Source of the DNA: Jaltomata sinuosa
Lineage: Eukaryota > Streptophyta > Magnoliopsida > Solanales > Solanaceae
NCBI GenBank assembly: GCA_003996215.1
Contig: QJPP01001439.1
Location: forward strand, 310,001 to 374,000
Reading direction: 5' to 3'
Length of the DNA: 64,000 nt
The notes below the pieces were generated by a model that did no database searches, was not told where the DNA came from, and saw nothing but the letters and a program-made list of their open reading frames with translations. Shown here one piece after another: positions 21,306 to 32,510 of the stretch; position 1 is the stretch's first letter; every line of letters begins with the position of its first letter. A program made the translations under genes and the position numbers.

Positions 21306-24138
21306 TATTTAATCGCCACTTATCATCCTCCATAAAAGGGGGCTTTAGGGTGAACCATTAGCCCATTCCAATATAGAAGAAGAATTTGGTTTCTTGAATT
21401 TCTTGGGCCAATGGAAGTGGATGGCCCAATGAGAAATATTGAGGAAGAGAATTACAATAATGGCCTAATGAGAAGCAATGAGAAAGAGGATTACAAAAAT
21501 GGCCCATTTACACAAAAGTGATCATCAACTATAGAGACAAAAGGACTAATTTGGCCTATTTAGAGTTACAAAAATGGCCCATTTAGAGAATTTGGACAAC
21601 AAAACCTGTTAACAAATATAGTTTATCAGCAAAATGTTTCTTTCTTTCATTATTGTCCGTTTTAAGGCCCGATTAATTTGAATTTGTGCTTAAAGATTTC
21701 ACTTTCGGGATAAAGCACTACCTACTACTAAAGGCGCCACCATTTGGGTTTGAAGTTGGGGATGACCAAACCTAACCTCAGATCAAATATCAAAAAGTTC
21801 GAACGATTATTCAAACTTCAAATCTGAAATTAGGCTTTAGCAATTCCAACTTTAAATCTGAAGTTCTGAAATTTAAAACTTCATATTCACAACTTCTATT
21901 CCGCAAATCTAAATTTGATTTTGAGGGGTTTAATCCAAATTTATAAACTTCGTCTATTCCTTAAATAGGGATCCTTAAAATGACTATTTATGCAATTCCC
22001 CATATTTTCATTCTACTAAGCTCCCGTCTGTTTTCATCTTTAACAATTTTTATTAATCGATCTTTTATCGAACCTTGTGTGAATACGAGATGTTTTGTGC
22101 TCTGTATATATTCTTTTTTCATTTTTTGATTTACTCAATCAACATGATTAGCTTAGAAGAAGAAATTCATTAATTTACATGTTAAAAGTCACTTGTAATA
22201 TATAGTCAGGCCACCATTTCTAATCTCAAAAATCATGATTAGGTGTGTTTTATATTTATCTTTCTGTCCTATTATTCTTAATTATTATAGGTGAAACATG
22301 ATTTGGAATTCAAATATTATTATTGTGTCATCATGCATTTGTATTATTGACAATCTTAATTAATTATGGAGCCTAAACTAAGAAATCAACCTAATCCCTT
22401 TGCCTAGAATCTGCTTTGATATCGTCACAAACACGTATCGTTTATTGCACATATTTATCTTCTGAGCTATGCCATATCGAGCCCTAAAATCACACGTAAC
22501 GTGTGAACTTAAACGATGATTTTATAGAACTCTTCACTTTCCTCGACTGTTCTAATAAATGGAATTAGCCTAAGATATTATATACATCTCATCTTCAGAA
22601 ACTTACTCATTTAGAAACTTATCAATCCTGCTTTACTCGCCCTATATCAGGAGTGTCATAGACATTACAAGACGTTTTGTTTTTCCTTTTTTCTTCCCAT
22701 GATAGTCATAATATAGCTGTATTATAATTTCATAAATTCTTTTTTAGATGCTTTAATCACATTTTGAGGGGAAAAAATAAGAAATTTATTTAATACACTT
22801 ATCCTAGATCATGAGAAGATTTTCCCATCACATCCAATAATCTTTTCTCCACTTAGTGTGAAGCATTAATGAGTCATGTATTCAATTATTTTCTTTTAGT
22901 ATGAAATACAAATAATAAATTTTGAACTCGATAAATTATATTAGATATTATAGAATTTTTTCTATTTATACCGTCAAAATTGAAATAAAATTGAAGGAAA
23001 ATAAATATATTAAGACAGAATAAAATTTTATTTGAATTTCAAGTTTTAATATAAATTATATTGACGAGCTACAACAATTAAATGCACCTAGTAAAGAAAT
23101 TAAAAAGGATTATTAATATAAGTCCTATCTTCCTCACTAGGCTAGCGAACAAATTAGAGAAAAAAATAAATCCAATGAATTGACGTCACAAATACCACTC
23201 CCAAAGAATCATATTTTGGCATTAAATTAGACACAATAGAATTTCGAACTCAAATTCATAATATTCAAATCAACATTTGCTAAGCTTTTAATTCTTCCAA
23301 ACTTTTGTACATAAAAAAAAACAAAAAGAAACTTGATACCTTTTCATAATCTTGAAAAGTTTAATTTTCAGAATTTATTTTTTCAACGTCACAAATAATA
23401 ATTTTTAAAGACATTTATAAGAAAAGATCATACATCACAACTAGCTTTATTATAGTAGTGGATAACAAACATCACTAAAATTAGCGGCCTTTTTCATCGC
23501 GAATCAATGAGAAATTTATATTATAAAATATAATTTGTTCACTTATTTTTTATCGATCAGCTCACTAAAAAAACACATGGTGAAAACAGATTTTTATTGA
23601 AATAACTAGAAAGCTTTCTAATTTTTACGTGTGAAATATTATAACTATTTTTTTTCCACCGATTTAATCAAAATACATATGAAAAAATAATATTTTTTTA
23701 TTAATAAGTCTTTATAAATTTAATTATTTCTTTTCTTGAAGCAATTAAATCACAAAGATCTATTCACTTATACAGAAATAAAATCGAAAAAGGGACGGAT
23801 AGTTCATGTTCACGTGGAAGAATCAATCGCCTTTTTCGTTTACTTTAGAAAAGTATTTATTTCATTTAATAATTTTTTGTCTTAAAAAGTAAAAAAGAAA
23901 ATATTTAATGAAAAAAATCATTATTATGGTCCCACCTCCAATAATAATAAGATTTGAAAAAAAGGAAAATATTAAATAAATAAGTTTGCTTTATGCATGG
24001 AAATTCCAACTAAGAATAACTACCAAAGACGTCCTCTTCCACGCGGGGATACACGTAAGATTCCAAAAAAAAGCCGCAAAATATAATTTTCTTATTCACA
24101 AATAATAATAATAATAATAATAATTTTAAAAATTCAAT
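21306..24138. other. Intergenic with scattered retroelement relics
   Basis: 21400-21600 has short repeats of AAAATGGCCCA. 21655-21745 is a family-B copy. 22380-22420 reads CTGCTTTGATATCGTC, the reverse complement of a primer-binding-site-like GAYGATATCAAAGCAG, so an old LTR element may lie at about 22340-22690 (low confidence). The remainder is AT-rich without recognised content. Confidence 0.4.
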
Positions 24139-24371
24139 ATGATGTATGGTCGGATAGTTAATATTCCTTCATTTTTAATTAGAGATCCTGAATTTGAGTC
24201 CGTAGAAATAAAAAATGTCCCATTAGGAGCGGTCCCAGAAATAGGCGCTACCAAAATGAGTCTTACAATGCGCGACTCCAGATTTAATCTGATTCAATGC
24301 GAAGTGGCACAACCAGAATTTTTATTAAGGAGTTTAAAATATAAAGAAGTAAACACACGAAGAAGCTGAAG
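24139..24371 (-). repeat. Family-B repeat, left of the plastid insert
   Basis: Contains TTAATTAGAGATCCTGAATTTGAGTCC, GCGCTACCAAAATGAGTCTTACAATGCGCG, and ends with AGAATTTTTATTAAGGAG and AAGAAGTAAACACACGAAGA. The same ending occurs at 24967-25030 as AGAATTTTTATTAATGAG and AAGAAGTAAACACATGAAGA, so the plastid fragment sits between two related copies. Confidence 0.55.
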
Positions 24372-24695
24372 GAGTTCAATTTTTTCAGAGGGAAAGGCAA
24401 TATGAATGTTCTATATATCATGTTCCATCAATACTCTAAAGGGGTTATACGATATATTCGGTGTGGAGGTAGACCAACATTTCTATTGGCGAATAGGGAT
24501 TTTTCAAGTACATGGCCAAGTACTTATTACTTCTTGGTTTGTAATTGCTATCTTATTAGATTCAACCACCATAGCTATTCGGAACCCACAAACCATTCCG
24601 ATCGGGGTCAGAATTTCTTCGAATATGTTCTTGAATTCATTTGAAATGTGAGTAAAACTCAAATTGGAGAAGAATATGGGCCCTGGGTTCCTTAT
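24372..24695 (+). pseudogene. Nuclear copy of plastid atpI 5' part (NUPT)
   Basis: The bases before the start (CAGAGGGAAAGGCAATATGAA) and the shifted-frame peptides match plastid ATP synthase CF0 subunit a. These are SCSINTLKGLYDIFGVEV, FQVHGQVLITSWFVIAILL, RNPQTIP, GQNFFEYVLEF and SKTQIGEEYGPWV. It covers about the first 95-100 codons. Breaks: a 4-base ATAT addition just after the start codon and a single-base loss before GQNFFEYVLEF. Many G-to-A and C-to-T type substitutions suggest an old, methylated insertion. It is not functional; the real gene is in the chloroplast. Confidence 0.85.
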
Positions 24696-24759
24696 AATTT
24701 TAATCATATATACATATACAGAAAAATAATTTTAACCATATACAAACAATGTAATTTTT

Positions 24760-25180
24760 ATTGAAAAGAGATTTGAATGAACCCCTCAACCCTACCTGGT
24801 CCCGCCCTCGCTAGACACCGAATAAAAAACCAAAAAATAGGTCGTAGGAATGAAAAATGTCTCGTTGGAAGCGGTCCGAGAAATAGGCCCTGCAATGCAA
24901 AATAGATCTTACAATGTGCGATTTCAGATCTAATCCGATCCAATGCGAGTACCGAACACTAGTAATGCAATCAGAATTTTTATTAATGAGTTGAAAATAT
25001 GAAGAAGTAAACACATGAAGATATCGAAAAGGTTCAACATCTATAATATATATACATAAAAGATAATTTTAATCATATATAAATAATATAATTTTCTACT
25101 TAAGAGAGTTCAAATGAACCCTCGACCCTACATGGCTCCGCCCCTATCAGACACCGAATAGAAAACCAAAAAATAAATAC
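24760..25180. repeat. Repeat copies right of the plastid insert
   Basis: GAACCCCTCAACCCTACCTGG, AGACACCGAATAAAAAACC and CAAAAAATAG (24778-24840) recur as GAACCCTCGACCCTACATGG, AGACACCGAATAGAAAACC and CAAAAAATA (25114-25174), a spacing of about 335 bp. Between them lies a reversed family-B copy (24835-24965) and a short AT-rich spacer. Confidence 0.55.
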
Positions 25181-25329
25181 TAATTATAATAATTTAAAAA
25201 AGGAGTCTTTATTGGTGACTCTTCTGCAACACTTTCAAATTTTCTTCTCCTCCTCTACTTCCTCTCTTTTATATCTTCACGTCCAATTTTTCATAAATTC
25301 TCTCCTACCATCAGGAAAAAGGGGCTGAG

Positions 25330-25430
25330 TATACCATTGGGTTCGGCCAAACACAGTAACTTTCACTCAAACAGTTGTATCTGTTGTCGTCACAATCCAT
25401 AAAGTTAAAATTCTGGTTTCGCCTAAAAAA
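25330..25430 (+). repeat. Transposon-derived piece in the ArfGAP leader
   Basis: ATTGGGTTCGGCCAAACACAG, TAACTTTCACTCAAACAG and AAAATTCTGGTTTCGCCT resemble a dispersed repeat seen at 35370-35470 (GGTTCGGCGAAATTTAGTAAC, TTTAGTTTAAATATG). It lies 36 bases upstream of the ArfGAP start codon, so it is probably transcribed as 5' UTR. Confidence 0.4.
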
Positions 25431-25465
25431 AAAAAAGGGAGTTTTATTGCTTTTGTGATTCCACC

Positions 25466-28400
25466 ATGAATGAGAAATCAAGAGTTTCAAAAGAACTTAA
25501 TGCTAAACATACAAAGGTACTTTCTTTATCTACCTTCCCTTTAAATTTGATCTTATTTGTTTTATTCATATGTTGTTAGATTAATTAATTATCTAGCTAT
25601 AACAACAACAACAACAACAACAAAAAATAGAATTAGCTATGAACTTCATCGTTAATCTGTTACTAAATAGCTCGTAGCTAATCCGTCCCTAAATAGGATT
25701 ATAGATGGATTTTGTTGTGTAGCTATAAAATTTGTCCGTCACTAATTCCTATCTGGTAAATTTAATTAATCCATGAATTTTATAGAGCATATATGGTCAT
25801 GACTCATCATTGTTTCTTGGTGTTTTTCTTTTTCTGGGGTTGATTGTAGATTCTTGGATTATATACTAAAAAACTCTTTTTTCTTGCTTAAATTTTGATG
25901 GGGTTTTTATATGAAATTCTGAGAAAAAAAAGAAGGAAAAGATGAGTCCTTTTTTTTTTTCTGGTATTGAATTGTGTTCATAATTGTTCTTATTGATTGT
26001 TTTATTTGGTGAATTTTCACTTGCTTGTGTGCATAAAAATTTGATCTTTATTACTGTTTCTGAGGGTCTATCGGAAACAGTCTCTCTACCTCTGAGTTAG
26101 GGGTAAGGTCTGCGTATACTCTACCCTCCCTAGATCCCGCTTTGTGGGACTATACTAGGTATTGTTGTTGTTGTTGTTGTTGTTGTATTGCTAAACTTTC
26201 CTTGACAAGTGGGTGTTTTGGTATTGAATTGTTCTTATTGCCTGTTTTATTTGGTCAATTTTCACTTTCTTGTGTGCATAAAATTTTTATCTTTATTGTT
26301 GTTTCCGAGGTTTCCGAGAGCTTATCGAAAACAATCTCTCTACTTCTGAGTTAGGGGTAAGGTCTGCGTACACTCTACCCTCCCCAGACCCCACTTTGTG
26401 GAACTACACTGGGTATATTGTTGTTGTTGTATTGCTATTTGACTTTCTTTGACAAGTTAGGTGTTTTGGTATTTGGACTTATTCCTTGACAGATTGCCAT
26501 ATATGTCTACCTGTATTTCAATGGATATTGATTAATACAGGTCTTATTTATTTGACATGTCTGAGGTTGGTTCAGCATAATAGACTAACTTCTCTGTACC
26601 CAAAAAAAAATAAAAAAATAAACTATATAGAATTTTGGGTTCTTTTTCCTTTTTGGATTTAGTAATTGAAAGATACTAAAAAGAATCAATATGTAAATAA
26701 GCTATGTTGCTCGGACTCTGCAATAGTCGTATCCTCCAAAAATGCACTTTTGTAGGATTTTGCACGCACCCGTTAAGCCCTACTTTTAAGTTGTGATTCA
26801 TGTTGAATTTGGTGCTATCACAAAAGATGTTGTATCAAATTTGTATGTTGTGGCTGTACACATCTGTATATGTTGTGAGAAGGTCATTGAGGATTTTTTC
26901 GTTACTTGTTTAATAATAGCAAGTGTTAGGTTAGGTGCAAATGGAAGTTCAATCATTTGCAAAAAAAATTTGTCTCTCTTCTCCTGTCCTTTTTTTTAGT
27001 GTTTAGTTCTTAGTCCTACGTGTAAATTTGTCTCCGCGTGACTTATAGGTCAAGGGGTCGAGCTGTGAAATGCTTGCATCAGGGTAGGCTCCCTACATCT
27101 CACCCCATTGGGGTGTGGCCCTTTCCCGGACCCTGTGTGAATCCATGAGTTTCGTGCACAAGGCTTCCTTTTTAGCTCTTAGTCCTACGTGTAAATTTGT
27201 CTCCGTGTGATTTATAGGTCATGGAGTTGAGCTGTGAAATGCTTGCATCAGGGTAGGCTCCCTATATCTCACCCCATTGGGGTGTGGCCCTTTCCCGGAC
27301 TCTGTGTGAATCCACGAGTTTCGTGCACAAGGCTTCCCTTTTAGCTCTTAGTCCTACGTGAGGTATGAGATTTGCTTATTGAGGATTTAACAAAAAGTTG
27401 GTCATTGTAGGATTACTGTGTAAACCTTTTAGTGAACTATCATTAAGTAATCGATATAATTCATTTATAATTGAATATTCATATCAATATATGAATATAA
27501 GTCACTGATAACACGAAACTCAAAATTGAGATTTTGGTGGTTTTTTGGAGGAGAAGATCAATTTGGAAGGTCCTTTTGTATACCTTCTACGTTGCAGGGT
27601 TAAACCAAAAAATATTTGTTGTTTCGACAATAGAGGGTTCTTTGGCAGTGTCGAGAATGTGGTCAAAAATTTATAATAGAGTCCGACCACAACGACCAAA
27701 TAGGATATCGTCATGCACAGATATTAATATTAACCGGTCATTTTAACCAAATGCCAAGAGGACATGCCAAATGACTAGGCTGTTAATAACTCCGATGAAC
27801 TGTGTCTGGAAATATTTCCGTTGTTAATTCTTATACAAAAGCTTTCTAGTTAGCATAAAGCAGCAAAAAGATAGGAAGAAACAAGAAAGGAGGAAAATTT
27901 GACAGTGAGATGTCATTTATATGGCATCTCTTGGAAATTAGAGCAAAATCTAGCTTAGTCGGGAATTGAACCATCGATCTGAGAGAGTGCAAATTAGTAG
28001 AATCAAGTGGTATCAAGCCATGTTACTCTTGACCCTTCATAAATGCTGACAAATGCATGTCGAATCCTCCAAAAGTAGTCATTTTTTAGATGATCTGACG
28101 CGGGTGCAACGACATTTTAGCAGAGCCCGAGCAACATAGCTATCAAGTGTTCTTCCGGGCTGCTGTTGTTTTGGGGAAAGGTAGTCTTTTTAGCCGCTGA
28201 ACTAGGCTAGTTCTTTATAGACGGCATTGAGACAGAATTTTGAGGCTAAATATTGATTGAGTTACTGACTCCAGTTAGTTTGGGACCGAGGCATAGTAGT
28301 TGTTATTGTTTCGATATTGCAGAGAAAAACATGTACATAACATATATTCAGTTATTGTTTCTAAAATATTGAATTATGCTTAAAGAACTAATACTGTTTC

Positions 28401-31400
28401 TCTTAGGTTCTACTACCTTTACAAGAAAATGAACTTTTCTCTATCCTTCTTGTAGATACTTGAGGGACTACTCAAATTGCCAGAGAATCGAGAATGTGCC
28501 GACTGCAAAACCAGGTATGTTTATGACCATCACTATTGGTAACGTGGACTAGAAACGAGACAGAAATAAACGTGCTTCTTCTTTTCATTAGAAGTTGAAA
28601 GAGGAAGACGTAATGACACGCTTAAATGTCATTTAGGGTGCTTCCTCATTCCACTGTCTACTTATTTTACTCAGAGGTCCAAGATGGGCTAGTGTGAACC
28701 TTGGAATCTTCATATGCTTGCACTGTTCGGGTGTTCACAGGAGTCTCGGAGTACATATATCAAAGGTGCCGGTTTCAAGCTCTGCTTCATTTTGCTTTCT
28801 TTAGCTTTTACATATAGTTTGCTCCACCATGCTTTCGTCTTGTCATTTCTACGTGTTAGAACTGTGTTATCCCATTACGACTGATCACAACCTTCATGAA
28901 CAATTTTATTTACTTTTTCCACGTCCGATCATTTGCACACTTAACTCCAATTTTAAATTTTAGACGTTTTCTCATAACCTAGCGATGGAACTTGTGCATT
29001 ATCTGTATGCAGGTAAGATCTGCCACATTGGATACCTGGCTTCCGGATCAGGTTGCGTTTATTCAAAGTGAGCCAGCCGTGTTTTCCTCTTGTTCGTATT
29101 ATTTTCAGCAGTTGTTTCTTCTCCTTGAATAACCTGACTTCTTCTTGCATTTAGCAATGGGAAATCAGAAATCAAATAGCTACTGGGAAGCCGAGTTGCC
29201 TGCAAAATCCGACAGAGTTGGTATTGAAAATTTTATCCGAGCAAAGTATGACATTGTAGTTAACTGTTCCGAAATTATCTTACTATTATTGTAATGCAGT
29301 TCTAAGTTTCTTCATCTGAACTTGGAAATGTTTCATTGCAAGATCAACTTTACTAACTACCGCGAATGTGCTAGATATGTGGAGAAAAGATGGATACCAC
29401 GAAACGGGAGTGTGAAATCATCTCCTGGTGCCAGAGGAGAACGTAATTCGGCTAGTAAACCTGGGAATGACAGGGATGCAGCATATATCAAGCGGAGCAT
29501 GTCGTTATCTCAAGAGAGGAAATCTTCTCAGATCCCGGATGAAGATAGACCAACGCTTGCTTTGAGGAACAGATTACATAATGCACCTTCTGAATTACCT
29601 AAGCTGGTAAATACAACTTTTAGAATCATTTTGGATTGTCATATCTTGAATGAATTGATAAAATTTTGGTGTTCAATGTTCCGAACAGGCTGCTCCTGAT
29701 TCCAAGCCAGAAGTTGTTCAGAATGCAAAACCGGTAGCCTACGTGGAAGAAGCAAAGCGAAAAGCTAATGTAATCCGTCCCTGTCTGAATAGCTAAAGTT
29801 TTTGGCTCTCTCTTCATACTTTTATGATTGATAAGGGATTTGATGTTTAGACATGGTTAACAGGTTTCTCCTGATCCCCCGCAATACGTTCTTCAAAATG
29901 TCGAACCTTCACTCCCTCAAGCCGCAAAAGCAAATTTCTCCCCAACTGTATCAACTGCTTCCATCAACGCGGAGGCCATGAAAGAAAATGGATCTGTTTT
30001 CAAGATGCATTCCATCGGAGGCCCCCAGCGTATGTTCCACTGCTTATTCCTCGGAACTTATATCGATTAAACAACTTGACTTAGAATTGTTGATGTAAGA
30101 TGCTAGAATCTTTCACCACTGACTTTGTCTCCGAAATTTTCAGCAGCGGAACCAAAAGCAGTAATCCAGCAGAATGCCAGTTCTGCCACTATAGAAAACA
30201 AGAACAAATTTGATGCTGGAATTGAGGAACTAATTAAAGATTTTCAATGGAACGCGCAGCCAGTATCAGCAAACCCCTTGAACAATGAGGTAATGGATCT
30301 CTTCGACGAGGTGCTTCCTTTATCATTTCAAGTTATAAATTGCAAAATTCATCAGTTATAGCAATAGCTACTGGCAAATCCACTTGGCTTCTTCTTGCGT
30401 TTGCTTCTTTATATTCTGAATCTTCTTAGTGAAAGTTCTGGTTCGCCACTGACTACTGGTACCTCGTGGATCGGGGGAACCAGAGGGACAAAGGAATAGC
30501 ACTGCACTAATACTTGACAGAATTTTGATCCTGCCCCTTGTAGGCAAGTTTAAAGGTTGAAAAATAACCATATGACTAGCTTTAGAAAATTCGGAGAGAA
30601 GCAGTAGACATTGAGTCTCTAGTTAGATAATAATCTGGTGCGTTAGTGTTAAAACGTGCAGTTGCTACGGTCAAATGTACTATTTTCCTCAAGGTCTTTT
30701 TCCTTTCTATGCATAATTTTGTTTCTCAATCCGTCTTATTCATTGTTTCCCCGCATGGAATGTCCTACTTCTGTCCATCAGCAGCAACAAACATTACCAG
30801 CTCCACATCAGCCTCCGCCCATGCCTGCTACGGTGAAGCATTTCAATGGTTCACAAACCGCCTACCAATCTTCAAATGGTAATCAGTTATTTTCTCAGAG
30901 CTGGGGAAGCATTGGTACTCAGGTCCATGGGACTAAACAGGTCGGCCTATTGAATCTAACGAGCTTTTCGTTTAAATCCTAAATCAAGAGTTCTCTCTTA
31001 CTTATCCTCGACTTTTTCAACCAGATGGGAGGCACTCAATATTTACACGCGTCTATGTCCCCAGCCTATGCTATGAATCCGAGGTACGTGAAGCATTATC
31101 TAAGGTTTGCAAATTATTCATATTGCGCATTCTCCTCCTTGTAAGACCATGTGTATTTTCCCTCCTTTAGGCTAAATCATTTGGTCACTTTGTGAGATGA
31201 ACCAGCTGCCATAAAACAACCTAATAACCTTATCAGCCACCGTTTAAAGCCTCATCTATACGTAAAGTGATGTTTAATCAACAGCTGAAAGATGATGATC
31301 TTTCGGTAGGGATTAAAACAGGAAATAGGAGAAGAAAGAAACACAGGGCTCGTTAGAGAATGTTACACTTGTTCCTCATCGGTTGTGTAAGGATCTGTCT

Positions 31401-32510
31401 TGTCCATTCACTGCAGCCAAGCTTTGAACGAACTTTCAGCCTCCTCGCGTTCAGAAAGATTTGTGCTTATGTTAAACTACCAAATAGCTTATGTGGTAGA
31501 ATGTAGATCATATTATCTTATACAAAAAGTGTTAGAAAATGTATGGAGAACAGAATGAAGCTTGAAACGTGTCAAGTACATTGTCCTTAAGGATATTGGC
31601 CTACATTGTTAAGAAAAGAGTTAGTGGTTAAAAACACACCTAAACTATCATTTTTTCGCGAGTTTCATACCTCAACTATCCATTGTTCACTCTACCTACC
31701 TAAACTATCACTGCCTTTGTATTAAAACACACCTCGATGTTGAGTTGGCCAAATATTGTTCCCACTCGACAACAGGCGCGTGTTGGCCAACTCAACATCG
31801 AGGCCTGTTATAATACATAAGGAGTGATAGCTTAGGTATATGTATGAAACAATGGATATTTGAGGTATGAAACTCGCGAAAAGGTGATAGTTTAGGTTTT
31901 TTGACCATTAACTCTTAAGAAAATGATTAGGCATATCCCCTAGATTTCAGCAAGCTCTTCTCATCATAAACTGGAGCAGAAAACGACAGACTAGAAGAGA
32001 AAACAACCCAACATAAGGGATATAAACTGTCTCTGGCTAGTTTTGACCATTTTTTCAAATAGTGACTTCTTTTATTGGAAAGGGAAATGGGAGAGGGGAC
32101 TACAACGTGGGAAATCGAACCCTAACCAACAAGGTGAAAGTTCAGGTAGTCAACCAACTTTCACCTTTGAAATAGTGACTTGGATCAGGCCTCATGTCAA
32201 TGAAACTTACTCATTTTGCCTCGCGTCCCAATTCTCATGTGCGCGTGACCCCAATCCCTTTTCTTGCTCGTGAATATGGACCGTTAATACCTTGGCTATA
32301 TTAACTATACGATAAGGTAATAACTTTCTTTTGTTATTTCGAACTTGCAGCATGTTTTCTGCAATGCAAGTAGCACCAATGAATGGAACAACACCAACAG
32401 GAGCTATTAGGCCTATGCCAAGTTTGCCAACAGTTTCAGTCGTTCCGATTCAATCAGGATATCATTACGATTTCTCATCGTTAACACACGAAATGTTATC
32501 GAGACGATGA
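25466..32510 (+). CDS. ArfGAP, AGD5/AGD15 type, 449 aa, 12 coding exons
   Basis: GTPase-activating protein for ARF small G proteins. Exons: 25466-25516, 28456-28514, 28675-28765, 29013-29067, 29155-29245, 29375-29606, 29689-29769, 29864-30029, 30144-30289, 30782-30940, 31025-31083 and 32351-32510. Phases agree throughout and all junctions are GT-AG. The N-terminal ArfGAP domain (residues 1 to about 120) has the C4 zinc finger C31-x2-C34-x16-C51-x2-C54 and the catalytic arginine R59 in GVHRSLG, then WLPDQVAF and FIRAKY. The rest is polar and Pro/Gln-rich, ending YDFSSLTHEMLSRR, which resembles the DFSSLMDGMF end of Arabidopsis AGD5 (NEVERSHED/MTV4), known at the trans-Golgi network. Length is close to AGD5 (about 480 aa), whereas AGD15 is shorter. 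Intron 1 is 2.9 kb and intron 11 is 1.27 kb, both carrying transposons. Confidence 0.93.
26055..26186 (+). repeat. TS-type SINE with (TTG)n tail, ArfGAP intron 1
   Basis: GAGGGTCTATCGGAAACAG, CTCTCTACCTCTGAGTTAGG, GGTAAGGTCTGCGTATACTC, CCCGCTTTGTGGGACTATAC, then seven TTG units. A well-preserved copy and a reference for the other fragments here. Confidence 0.75.
26300..26432 (+). repeat. Second TS-type SINE copy, ArfGAP intron 1
   Basis: AGCTTATCGAAAACAATCTC, TCTGCGTACACTCTACCCTC, CCCCACTTTGTGGAACTACA, ending TTGTTGTTGTATTG. The flanks (TTTTATTTGGT-AATTTTCACTT-CTTGTGTGCATAAAA) are also duplicated from the first copy, so this is a segmental tandem duplication of about 240 bp, not an independent insertion. 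Confidence 0.7.
26702..26790. mobile_element. Truncated copy of the TGCTCGGACTCT MITE
   Basis: Starts CTATGTTGCTCGGACTCTG and continues with ATCCTCCAAAAATGCACTTTTG and TTGCACGCACCCGT. The matching inverted end is missing. Same family as 28019-28139 and 46843-46963. Confidence 0.6.
27005..27345 (+). repeat. Head-to-tail dimer of a 169-bp SINE-like unit
   Basis: Two copies beginning AGTTCTTAGTCCTACGTG or AGCTCTTAGTCCTACGTG each contain GGGTAGGCTCCCTA, CCCCATTGGGGTGTGGCC, TTTCCCGGACYCTGTGTGAA and TTTCGTGCACAAGGCTTCC. A third AGCTCTTAGTCCTACGTG follows at 27344. The 3' half resembles the Au-type SINE end seen at 43165-43336. Confidence 0.7.
28019..28139. mobile_element. Decayed 121-bp foldback MITE, ArfGAP intron 1
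   Basis: Left ATGTTACTCTTGACCC..TTCATAAATG and right CATTTTAGCAGAGCCCGAGCAACATAG are inverted relatives. The interior has GTCGAATCCTCCAAAAGTAG and CTGACGCGGGTGCAAC. Same length and layout as the copy at 46843-46963. Confidence 0.6.
31618..31914. mobile_element. 297-bp foldback MITE with 9-bp target duplication
   Basis: The flanks carry identical TTAAGAAAA (31609-31617 and 31915-31923). The left end GAGTTAGTGGTTAAAAA matches the inverted right end GAGTTAATGGTCAAAAA, and both continue with CCTAAACTATCA. The centre includes the long palindrome GTTGAGTTGGCCA/TGGCCAACTCAAC. It lies in ArfGAP intron 11. A 9-bp duplication suits a Mutator-like element. Confidence 0.8.

Noticed and set aside
24402..24651. 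Apparent small ATP synthase subunit gene
   Set aside because: Only the first part of atpI, with a frame-shifting insertion just after the start and another break later; a plastid-derived pseudogene.
29322..29699. Separate 125-residue gene inside the ArfGAP locus
   Set aside because: It is exon 6 of the ArfGAP gene plus intron sequence read through on both sides.
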